Shown piece after piece: positions 1 to 6,063 of a DNA stretch of 13,104 nt. Made by a program: the position numbers and the translations under genes. Origin of the DNA: an uncultured Candidatus Melainabacteria bacterium (GTDB lineage: Bacteria; Cyanobacteriota; Vampirovibrionia; Gastranaerophilales; Gastranaerophilaceae); the NCBI GenBank assembly GCA_946186335.1, contig CAMHMW010000040.1:1-13104 (forward strand). The letters are read 5' to 3'. A model generated the notes under the pieces. That model ran no database searches. It saw only the letters and a program-made list of their open reading frames with translations, and had not been told where the DNA came from. The stretch's first letter is position 1; each line of letters opens with the position of its first letter.

Positions 1-605
1 AACCCGATACTCCCGAATATATAACAGAAATAGTTGAAGTACCTTATACTGTACAAAACTGGGAAATTGAAATAAATGACCTTGAAAAAGCACAGTGGTA
101 CACAAACTTGTGGTACAGAATGAACGGACAGGACGAACCAGACAGAATTCAAACCAAAGAAGGCTTTGAAGATAATATGGACTATTATCGCAAGTATATC
201 TTAGAAGCTCTGGATGTTGCAAAGAACGATTTTTCCGATGCGTATCAGGTATTAGACCCGAATCTTGCATCAAGTACAACATGGTTACACGATGCGCTTT
301 CGCAGGGAATAGTCACATTACAAAGAGTAAATAATGACAATGTTAATACACAGTTTAAATATAACTGGAAAGATATAATTTACACAGATGCATCAGAACT
401 GACAGAGGAAGTTGATGAGGTTGCAATATCAAGAGCAGAAGTCGCTTATGAAGAAAAAATAAAAGAAATAGAAACAAAAGACAAACGTTATCAGTTAGAA
501 ATCAACAAACTTGATTCCGAACACAACGCATTACAAACACAAATTGACGCTATCCGCGGAGAAATTTCAAAAAATATTGAACGTTCGTTTAAAACGTTTA
601 GTTAG
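1..605 (+). CDS. C-terminal part of a coiled-coil protein of unknown function (5' partial)
   Basis: The reading frame is open from base 3 to the TAG at 603-605, so the gene begins outside the window; about 200 residues are visible. The TTG at 108 is not a convincing start because the frame continues upstream with ordinary codons (PDTPEYITEIVEVPYTVQNW). The visible part has a mixed region containing a WYTNLWYRMNG segment and a TTWLHDALSQGIVTLQ segment. The last 70 or so residues are charged, heptad-like helix (EVAYEEKIKEIETKDKRYQL, then LDSEHNALQTQIDAIRG), ending in NIERSFKTFS. This looks like a filament-type or secreted structural protein with a C-terminal coiled coil, but I do not recognise the family and assign no function. 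Its 3' end overlaps the convergent superoxide reductase gene by 8 bp, and no terminator is seen between them. Confidence 0.8.
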   Translation, partial: PDTPEYITEIVEVPYTVQNWEIEINDLEKAQWYTNLWYRMNGQDEPDRIQTKEGFEDNMDYYRKYILEALDVAKNDFSDAYQVLDPNLASSTTWLHDALSQGIVTLQRVNNDNVNTQFKYNWKDIIYTDASELTEEVDEVAISRAEVAYEEKIKEIETKDKRYQLEINKLDSEHNALQTQIDAIRGEISKNIERSFKTFS

Positions 606-975
606 TACCTTTCCATAATCCGTGAAGATTACAGTATTCATACATTTCTGACGGTTTTGTGCGCTCTGAAATTTCCATATCAGGACTGTCTGTTACTTCA
701 AGAAATTTAATTTCAACACGTTTTCTATCATCTGAAACACTTTCTATAAAATCAATATGGTGTTCGCTCATCATTGGGTGAAGTTCTAAGCCGACCTGAA
801 TTTTGTTATCCATAACTACGGGAACATGTTTTTCCCTTTTTTCTTCGTCAGGAGTGTGTGCCTGTAAATATGTCATAGGATGTCCGCAGCAAACAAGTTC
901 ACCGTCCCCTCTGTGCATAACCTGAATAATTGTACCGCACAATTCACATCTGTAAAAATCTAAACGCTCTGCCAT
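598..975 (-). CDS. dfx: Desulfoferrodoxin-type superoxide reductase (two-iron, class I)
   Basis: Reduces superoxide to hydrogen peroxide in the cytoplasm with electrons from rubredoxin-like donors, an oxygen defence typical of anaerobes. The 125-residue protein has the N-terminal rubredoxin-like Fe(Cys)4 domain (Cys10, Cys13, Cys29, Cys30) followed by the catalytic domain. The EKH motif (Glu48, Lys49, His50), His66, His72, Cys115 and His118 match the known active-site ligands in order and spacing (His-x5-His, CNLH near the end). Length is normal for the class. The start is ATG at 975: AGGAGA lies 9 nt upstream at 985-990, whereas an in-frame ATG at 996 would put that SD inside the coding sequence. 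The gene lies about 25 nt downstream of the SRP RNA on the same strand. Functional assignment is firm; its promoter is unclear. Confidence 0.95.
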   Translation of the reverse strand: MAERLDFYRCELCGTIIQVMHRGDGELVCCGHPMTYLQAHTPDEEKREKHVPVVMDNKIQVGLELHPMMSEHHIDFIESVSDDRKRVEIKFLEVTDSPDMEISERTKPSEMYEYCNLHGLWKGTN

Positions 976-984
976 AATATAAAT

Positions 985-990
985 TCTCCT
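985..990 (-). promoter_or_regulatory. Shine-Dalgarno of the superoxide reductase gene
   Basis: AGGAGA on the minus strand, 9 nt before the ATG at 975. It decides the start codon: the alternative upstream ATG at 996 would place this element inside codons 3-4. Confidence 0.8.
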
Positions 991-999
991 AAACAAAAT

Positions 1000-1258
1000 A
1001 AAAACCGTACCACTGTCTATCGAAATTTATAAATAAACCGTCCTTCAATACTTTCTACTTCAAAAAATACAACACCCGCAAAATCAATCTTATTGCTGCT
1101 GAGTTTCCCCCCTGACAAGGTTCGAAAGTTTACGCCGCCATATTCTTTGACATCAACGATTATATTAAATTTCCGCTTACTCATAAAGCCCTCACAACAG
1201 GCTCTGCACCCCGCATAAGCTTCGGGTCAAGGGCTCGCAACACCCCATGGAGTACGGT
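1000..1258 (-). ncRNA. ffs: Large signal recognition particle RNA with Alu domain
   Basis: RNA scaffold of the signal recognition particle, which binds Ffh and targets nascent membrane proteins. The S-domain core is at 1095-1116: GUCAGG, then GGG-GAAA-CUC (GNRA tetraloop), then AGCAGC. It is flanked by CGAACC on the 5' side and UAAG on the 3' side, the classic helix-8 and asymmetric-loop motifs. The 5' end folds like a bacterial Alu domain: hairpin GGGG/CCC at 1231-1246, UUGA, hairpin CCCG/CGGG at 1209-1226. Long-range pairing closes the molecule: ACCGUAC (1252-1258) with GUACGGU (1004-1010), GAAAUUUA (1166-1173) with UAAAUUUC (1022-1029), 1156-1166 with 1032-1041, and 11 bp of 1140-1150 with 1060-1070. 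The product is about 259 nt. A U-rich run follows at 999-1003. The usual UGUNR turn looks altered (UUGA). Ends are inferred from helix 1 and the promoter. Confidence 0.88.
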
Positions 1259-1264
1259 ATAATT

Positions 1265-1273
1265 ATTGTAGCA
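1265..1273 (-). promoter_or_regulatory. Extended -10 promoter of the SRP RNA
   Basis: On the minus strand TGC-TACAAT is an extended -10 element. Its last base is 6 nt from the A at 1258 that opens helix 1 of the SRP RNA, as expected for a transcription start. No good -35 hexamer is seen 16-18 nt upstream. Confidence 0.6.
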
Positions 1274-1377
1274 TAAAAATTCTTATATAAACCCCCTGTC
1301 AGGTAATTTGTTGCAAAATGTATATTTCTCTAGTCGGCGAATTATTTTTTTTGAAAAATATTCTTATATTTATTCCG

Positions 1378-1384
1378 AAAGGAG
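1378..1384 (+). promoter_or_regulatory. Shine-Dalgarno of the ferritin gene
   Basis: AAAGGAG lies 5 nt before the ATG at 1390. It sets the ferritin start and argues against the upstream in-frame start at 1318. I could not identify a convincing ferritin promoter or a Fur/PerR operator between 1259 and 1377. Confidence 0.8.
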
Positions 1385-1389
1385 AAAAT

Positions 1390-1896
1390 ATGATTAGTGA
1401 AAAAATTAAAAATGTGCTTAATGAACAAATTAACAAGGAATTTTATTCCGCATATTTGTATTTGTCAATGTCTGCTTATTTTGCTCAAATTGGTCTTTAC
1501 GGCTTTTCTGAGTGGGCTAAAATTCAGTCTAAGGAGGAAATTGACCATGGAATGATTTTATTTGAGTATATTTTGAACAGAAATTCGCAGGTTCATTTGG
1601 TTCAGCTTGAAACTCCAAAATTTGAAATGACAAACCCGATAAGTGTCTTTGAGCAGATTTATAATCACGAACGCTCAATTACATCTGCTATTGACAGTGT
1701 CGCAAATATGTCAGAGTCTGATTGTGATTTGGCGACAAGGAATTTCATTGACTGGTATTTAAGCGAACAAATTGAAGAAGAAGCTATGGTTTCACGTATT
1801 ATATCAAAACTTAAAGCATTTGGTGAAGAAAAATCCGCGCTTTACCTCATTGACAGAGAACTTGGGTCAAGAGAATACGAAAGACCCGAATACTGA
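1390..1896 (+). CDS. ftnA: Bacterial non-haem ferritin
   Basis: Iron-storage protein expected to form a 24-subunit cytosolic shell that oxidises Fe(II) and stores Fe(III). The protein is 168 residues, and starting at 1390 makes its numbering coincide with E. coli FtnA. Glu17, Glu50, His53, Glu94, Gln127 and Glu130 occupy the ferroxidase A and B positions, Glu49, Glu126 and Glu129 sit where the third iron site is expected, and Tyr24 is conserved. The four-helix pattern is complete. A strong SD (AAAGGAG) precedes the start, and an upstream extension to 1318 reads as non-ferritin hydrophobic sequence, so it is rejected. The gene appears to be monocistronic, with its own terminator directly downstream. 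It faces away from the SRP RNA and superoxide reductase; together these form an iron/oxygen-stress neighbourhood. Confidence 0.95.
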   Translation: MISEKIKNVLNEQINKEFYSAYLYLSMSAYFAQIGLYGFSEWAKIQSKEEIDHGMILFEYILNRNSQVHLVQLETPKFEMTNPISVFEQIYNHERSITSAIDSVANMSESDCDLATRNFIDWYLSEQIEEEAMVSRIISKLKAFGEEKSALYLIDRELGSREYERPEY

Positions 1897-1902
1897 TAAA
1901 CA

Positions 1903-1928
1903 CAGGGCATATATTTGCCCTGTTATTT
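1903..1928 (+). terminator. Intrinsic terminator after ferritin
   Basis: Perfect 7-bp stem CAGGGCA/TGCCCTG with a 6-nt loop (TATATT), followed by TTATTT. It starts 6 nt after the ferritin stop codon. Confidence 0.85.
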
Positions 1929-1962
1929 AAAAAAGTTGAATTATTGCGATTTTGTAAACAAT

Positions 1963-1991
1963 TTGTCCCTGAACGAAACTTGAAGTAATAT
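1963..1991 (+). promoter_or_regulatory. Promoter of the histidine kinase operon (predicted leaderless)
   Basis: TTGTCC (1963-1968), a 17-nt spacer, then TAATAT (1986-1991). Six bases separate the -10 from the ATG at 1998, so the predicted +1 is the A of the start codon. No SD is present. Confidence 0.6.
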
Positions 1992-1997
1992 ATAGTT

Positions 1998-3584
1998 ATG
2001 GATTTAGGGAAGATATTATACGTTGATGATGACAAATTGTTGACTTCAACTTTTTCAATGCTTATGAAGGTTGAAGGCATAAAGGATTTTGTTGTTTATA
2101 ATAACCCGAAAGAAGCCTTAGAATACTTAAAAGACGGTAATTCTCCCGATTTGATTATTTCTGATTTTCTTATGCCCGAGATGAACGGGCTTGAATTTTT
2201 GCGTGAGGCTAAAAAGTTATACCCCGAAACAAGTATGATTGTTTTAACAGCCTATGCGGATAAGGAAAATGCCATAAAGACAATCAATGAAATCGGGGTT
2301 TATAAGTACATTGAAAAGCCGTGGGATGATGTTGATTTTATGATGAACATTAAAAACGGTATTGAAAGGAGCCATCTTCTTGCAAATTTGAGGGAAAAAA
2401 TTGCCCAACTGGAAGATGCAAAAGCAAAATTAACCGAGTATTCGGAAAAACTTGAAGAACTTGTCGCAGAACGTACAAAAGAATTAAAACTCGCTAATTT
2501 AAAACTTTCGGCAATATTTAATTATTGTGCTGACGGTATCATAATTATTGATACGAAAGGAAATATAGAACAAGTAAACCCCGCCTGTGAAAACATGACG
2601 GGACTTTCGGCAGATACATTAAAAACGATGAAAATTCAGGAAATTGCATATACAGATAATCCCGAATTTAATAAAGCGCCTAAATCAGGCGTAAATACAA
2701 CAATATTGGGTCTTTCTTGTGATAACTCGGAATTTCTGCTGAGAGATTTATATATCAGAAACTTCTTGACAGAAGCTGCGATTCCCGTTGAAATCAACTT
2801 TGCATCCTTGTCAAATGAGTATTCGGATGAAGAAAGATATGTCGGGGTAATACGAAATTTCAGCGTACAAAAGGAAACCGAACGTCTGAGGGATGATTTC
2901 ATTGCAACTCTTACTCACGACTTGAGAACCCCTATTCTTGCGGCAATTCAGACGCTAAAATTCTTCCTTGACGGCTCCTTGGGAGAAATTACCGAGCAGC
3001 AAAAAGTTTTGTTATCAACTATGCTCCAAAGTAATGAGGATTTACTCGGCTTAGTTAATGCGTTGTTGGAGGTTTACAGATTTGAAAGCGGTAAATTATC
3101 GCTGTGTAAGACTGTTTTTAATTTGAAAGATTTGGTAAAACAGTGTTATGACGAACTTGAACCGCTTTCAAAGAAAAAAGATATTGAATTTAATCTTGAT
3201 TGCGGAATTGATGATGAACTGTTAATAGATGCTGACAGGGCTGAAATTAAGCGTGTTATAACAAATTTATGCGGTAATGCCCTGAATTATACAAATAAAG
3301 GCGGAACGATAGATATTCATGTAAAATCGCAGTCAGGAGATGTTATATTCTCTGTTTCCGATAACGGTAACGGAATTCCAAAGGAAGATATTCCGCATTT
3401 ATTCAAAAGATTTTCGCAGGGGACAAGCAAAAAACGTTCAACGGGAACGGGTTTAGGTTTATATCTTTCAAGACAGATTGTTGAAGCACATGGCGGAAAG
3501 ATTTGGGTTGAAAGTAAAGTGAATAAGGGTAGTGAATTTTCATTTTTGCTGACTGATGTGGTGGCAAAATCAAGGGTGAGTTAA
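1998..3584 (+). CDS. Soluble REC-PAS-histidine kinase
   Basis: Cytoplasmic two-component sensor kinase, 528 residues, without transmembrane segments. Residues 1-120 are a receiver domain with acidic Asp10-Asp12, phospho-acceptor Asp56, Thr84 and Lys107-Pro108. Residues 120-170 form a coiled coil. Residues about 170-290 are a PAS fold (FNYCADGIIIIDTKGNIEQV). The HisKA domain follows with His307 in FIATLTHDLRTP, then the HATPase domain: N box NLCGNALNYT, G1 DNGNGIP, F box LFKRFSQG, G2 TGTGLGLYLS. All catalytic residues are present. An N-terminal receiver on a kinase suggests it is itself controlled by phosphorylation from another kinase, or autoregulated. The stop codon abuts the ATG of the response regulator (TAAATG), implying translational coupling and a cognate pair. 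The signal sensed cannot be deduced. Confidence 0.93.
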   Translation: MDLGKILYVDDDKLLTSTFSMLMKVEGIKDFVVYNNPKEALEYLKDGNSPDLIISDFLMPEMNGLEFLREAKKLYPETSMIVLTAYADKENAIKTINEIGVYKYIEKPWDDVDFMMNIKNGIERSHLLANLREKIAQLEDAKAKLTEYSEKLEELVAERTKELKLANLKLSAIFNYCADGIIIIDTKGNIEQVNPACENMTGLSADTLKTMKIQEIAYTDNPEFNKAPKSGVNTTILGLSCDNSEFLLRDLYIRNFLTEAAIPVEINFASLSNEYSDEERYVGVIRNFSVQKETERLRDDFIATLTHDLRTPILAAIQTLKFFLDGSLGEITEQQKVLLSTMLQSNEDLLGLVNALLEVYRFESGKLSLCKTVFNLKDLVKQCYDELEPLSKKKDIEFNLDCGIDDELLIDADRAEIKRVITNLCGNALNYTNKGGTIDIHVKSQSGDVIFSVSDNGNGIPKEDIPHLFKRFSQGTSKKRSTGTGLGLYLSRQIVEAHGGKIWVESKVNKGSEFSFLLTDVVAKSRVS

Positions 3585-4262
3585 ATGGTTAAGGAAAGAA
3601 TACGTGTAACGATAGTAGAAGATCATGATATGACAAGAATGGGGTTATCATTTGCCCTGTCTAATAATGATGCAATTGATGTGGTGGGTACATCAGCCGA
3701 CGGGTTGGAAGGTATCGAACAGGCGATGAATTTAAAGCCTGATTTGGTTATTATGGATATTGGGCTTCCGACTGTTGACGGAATTGAGGCAACCCGCAAA
3801 ATTAAAAATGCAATGCCTGAAATTAAAGTGTTGATGAATACATCAAGAGATAATGAGGATGATATTCTTGATTCATTTGCGGCAGGTGCTGACGGATATA
3901 TCACAAAAGGTGCAACATCCGAGCAAACGATTTCGGCAATTAAAGCTGTTAGTGAGGGTGTTGGATGGCTTGATCCCGCAATTGCACGTGTTGTCCTTTC
4001 TAATATCAGAAAACACAGCGAACCGCAAGATAAAACTACCGGAATTAATTACCAAAAAGGTAAAAATTTGTATGGCTTAACAGAACGTGAAATGGAAGTT
4101 TTGGCGCTTTTGGTTGAGGGACTAAAAAATCCGCAGATATCTAAAAAACTGGTTATTACAATTGCAACTACAAAAACACATGTACATAATATTTTGCAAA
4201 AACTTTATGTTAAAACACGTTCAAAAGCCGTTGCAACTGCAATGAAAGACGGTTTGGTTTAG
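3585..4262 (+). CDS. NarL/LuxR-family response regulator
   Basis: DNA-binding response regulator, 225 residues, the probable output of the kinase encoded immediately upstream with no intergenic base. The receiver domain occupies residues 1-125 with Glu12-Asp13, phospho-acceptor Asp58, Thr86 and Lys108 in place. A linker of about 35 residues follows. The C-terminal LuxR helix-turn-helix (about 160-225) begins LTEREMEVLALLVEGL and continues through TTKTHVHNILQKL to a RSKAVATAMKDGLV ending typical of the NarL class. AAGGGTGAG, overlapping the end of the kinase gene, can serve as SD. Phosphorylation probably promotes dimerisation and binding to target promoters. Targets are unknown; the adjacent exported-protein gene at 4307 has its own promoter and could be one, but nothing in the sequence shows it. 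Confidence 0.94.
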   Translation: MVKERIRVTIVEDHDMTRMGLSFALSNNDAIDVVGTSADGLEGIEQAMNLKPDLVIMDIGLPTVDGIEATRKIKNAMPEIKVLMNTSRDNEDDILDSFAAGADGYITKGATSEQTISAIKAVSEGVGWLDPAIARVVLSNIRKHSEPQDKTTGINYQKGKNLYGLTEREMEVLALLVEGLKNPQISKKLVITIATTKTHVHNILQKLYVKTRSKAVATAMKDGLV

Positions 4263-4269
4263 TCCTTGC

Positions 4270-4297
4270 GTGACAAATTTTAAAAACTCATTATAAT
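4270..4297 (+). promoter_or_regulatory. Promoter of the exported-protein gene at 4307
   Basis: GTGACA (4270-4275; 5 of 6 to the -35 consensus), a 16-nt spacer, then a perfect TATAAT (4292-4297). Nine bases separate it from the ATG at 4307, so the leader would be about 2-3 nt. No SD is present. Confidence 0.7.
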
Positions 4298-4306
4298 TGG
4301 TATTAT

Positions 4307-5764
4307 ATGATGAATAAAAAGTTATTAATATTACTGCTTATATTAGCTGCTTGTATAAAACCTTTTACATCAGGTTCAAAGGCTTTTGCTAAGGATAAAC
4401 GTCAGGAGGAATTAAAATATATTCGTGATGTTCTGAAAGATGATGAAGCATATAAACGTGACAAAAAGATTTTAGAACTTCACCCGTCAGGTTATATGAC
4501 GGTTGATGAATATGAACAGATGTCTGAGTACAAGGATAAATCAACAATTGATTATGTAAAGCCAAAGATAGAGGCTCCGTCTGATTTTAAGTATATACCA
4601 CACCCTCTATACACTATTGTGCGCTATAATGACCCTCCCGGAAGTCCTGAATTGCGTTTGGGTAAGAAGATTTATACCGTTCGTCAGATAAATGCACAGG
4701 GTGTTGTTTCGCCTGATTATACAAAAATGGTTTATCCCGCTATTTACTATTATTCCGATAGTGCATCGGTTGCTGCGGATGTTTTTGTTATACCGCTGGA
4801 AGAAGGGGATACAAACCTGAATAAGATTTTAAAAGCAAATGCCGCAAAAAGAGAACCTGCACCGATTTTGTCAACGGATAAACTTATTGATAATTTTGCC
4901 GCATTCAGAACCATTACTCCGGTTGATTTTAACCCCGATGGTACAAAGATTTTGCTTAAAGAAAAAATAGGGAGCAGCGAGGATGGTATTTGGCAGACTA
5001 TTCCTTATGTTTACGATTTTGAGTTAAAGACGGATTACGATTTAACCCCTGTTCGTGATGCAATTGTATATTTCTGGAAAGAGTATATGGATTTGGATTT
5101 GGACAACAACAGGTGGGATATATATCCGCTCGGATTTGACAAAAACAACCCGAACAATGTAATTGTACAGGGTTTTGCGTTTACCGGAGTTAAGCCCGTA
5201 TTTTTGGGAACATGGAGTATTGATTCAAAGGGTACACGTTCTCAGGTTGTTTCATTTGATAAGGATTTTATTCCGGAAGTCAGTAGTAACGGTTTTAAGA
5301 CCGTAAAAGACGGTGTTGAAGAATATACAAGCGTAAAAATTCAGGAAAAAATGGACAAACGGCAAACAAAATATATGAATAAGCAGTACAAAAAAGAAGA
5401 AAAAGAGGTCATTAAAACTATTAATAATGAGTATAAAGCCGCTGTTCGTGAACTTAACGATAATTATAAGGATGATAAAAGAGATTTGAATAAATTACGT
5501 TCATTAACCGGTGCAAATGAGGGTATTGAATTGCAGGAAGCCTACGAAAAATATCTTCAGGAGCAGCGTAAAAAAGATATTGAAAAGATTCAGAAGAAAA
5601 TAGATAAAGAACAGAAAAAACTTGACAAAATTGATAATAAACTTGATAAATTATATGAAGATTCAGGCTTATCATCAAAGGCTCAGGAACCTGAAACAGA
5701 AGAAAATACGGAAGATGAAACCGGTGTTCAGGATGCGGATGAAGATAGCAGTGAAGAAATTTAA
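4307..5764 (+). CDS. Exported coiled-coil protein, probable lipoprotein, with beta-propeller-like segments
   Basis: 485 residues, family not recognised. The N-terminus is a lysine-then-leucine-rich export signal (MMNKKLLILLLILAAC). LAAC at 13-16 fits a lipobox with Cys16 as the lipidated residue; cleavage near SKAFA-KD (about residue 28) by signal peptidase I is the alternative. The middle (about 90-340) has strand-like segments such as VVSPDYTKMVYP and DFNPDGTKILLKE, which resemble TolB/WD-type propeller blades. From about 345 to 460 it is a highly charged Lys/Glu coiled coil, and the last 30 residues are acidic (EEDSSEEI-like composition). It may bridge the envelope, but this is inference. 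A second ATG at 4310 is equally possible. Its stop codon overlaps the convergent GIY-YIG stop codon inside a single TTAA. Confidence 0.8.
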   Translation: MMNKKLLILLLILAACIKPFTSGSKAFAKDKRQEELKYIRDVLKDDEAYKRDKKILELHPSGYMTVDEYEQMSEYKDKSTIDYVKPKIEAPSDFKYIPHPLYTIVRYNDPPGSPELRLGKKIYTVRQINAQGVVSPDYTKMVYPAIYYYSDSASVAADVFVIPLEEGDTNLNKILKANAAKREPAPILSTDKLIDNFAAFRTITPVDFNPDGTKILLKEKIGSSEDGIWQTIPYVYDFELKTDYDLTPVRDAIVYFWKEYMDLDLDNNRWDIYPLGFDKNNPNNVIVQGFAFTGVKPVFLGTWSIDSKGTRSQVVSFDKDFIPEVSSNGFKTVKDGVEEYTSVKIQEKMDKRQTKYMNKQYKKEEKEVIKTINNEYKAAVRELNDNYKDDKRDLNKLRSLTGANEGIELQEAYEKYLQEQRKKDIEKIQKKIDKEQKKLDKIDNKLDKLYEDSGLSSKAQEPETEENTEDETGVQDADEDSSEEI

Positions 5765-6015
5765 CCGTTTACAAGTTCAAGTTTTTGTTTTCTCGTAAGT
5801 TTATGTTTTATCCGATATTCTTCTTTAAGAGCATCTGATTTATTGTCAAATTCTTTTTCCCATACAATTTTAACGGGTTTGTGTGATTTTGTGTATTTTG
5901 CCCCTTTTCCGTCAATGTGTTGTTGAAATCTTTTCTGCACATCATCTGTAAACCCGCAATACAGCGTGTCTTTTTCGGTCAATAGCAAATAAACATAATA
6001 TTTTTTATCACTCAT
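5761..6015 (-). CDS. Small GIY-YIG domain protein (YhbQ/UPF0213-like)
   Basis: 84 residues making up a single GIY-YIG nuclease-fold domain. The motif is degenerate, as is common in this subfamily: VYLL in place of GIY, and YCG in place of YIG. The conserved arginine (QKRFQQH), the GKGAKYTKSHKPVK segment and the glutamate of the SDALKEEYRIK helix are present, as in the single-domain cyanobacterial/UvrC-like relatives. Substrate and role in DNA metabolism are unknown for most of this family. ATG at 6015 is preferred to the TTG one codon upstream because the initiation region places TATTAT 7 nt ahead of it. The gene is transcribed divergently from nadK across a 48-bp gap. Confidence 0.9.
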   Translation of the reverse strand: MSDKKYYVYLLLTEKDTLYCGFTDDVQKRFQQHIDGKGAKYTKSHKPVKIVWEKEFDNKSDALKEEYRIKHKLTRKQKLELVNG

Positions 6016-6022
6016 CAAAAAT

Positions 6023-6028
6023 ATAATA
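6023..6028 (-). promoter_or_regulatory. Predicted -10 of the GIY-YIG gene
   Basis: TATTAT on the minus strand, 7 nt before the ATG at 6015. No SD and no good -35 are seen. A leaderless or near-leaderless mRNA is predicted. Confidence 0.4.
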
Positions 6029-6046
6029 TTACATTTTTCGGATATT

Positions 6047-6055
6047 TGGTATAAA
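6047..6055 (+). promoter_or_regulatory. Extended -10 promoter of nadK
   Basis: TGG-TATAAA, 8 nt before the ATG at 6064, which predicts a leader of about 1-2 nt. No SD is present. The -35 region would overlap the -10 region of the divergent GIY-YIG gene. Confidence 0.55.
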
Positions 6056-6063
6056 CTGAATGT

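Noticed and set aside
976..996. Longer superoxide reductase start at 996
   Set aside because: It would place the AGGAGA SD inside the coding sequence; the family's N-terminus matches the start at 975.
1294..1303. Short CCTG-T-CAGG inverted repeat as an operator between ffs and ferritin
   Set aside because: Only 4 bp per arm in one copy, and not placed against a convincing promoter; too weak to call.
1318..1389. In-frame upstream extension of ferritin (ATG at 1318)
   Set aside because: The ATG at 1390 has a strong SD 5 nt upstream and gives exact alignment with known ferritin numbering; the extension is hydrophobic, unlike ferritin, and lacks its own SD.
1847..2080. Minus-strand open frame across the ferritin terminator and the kinase start
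   Set aside because: It spans a clear terminator and promoter and has no recognisable protein features.
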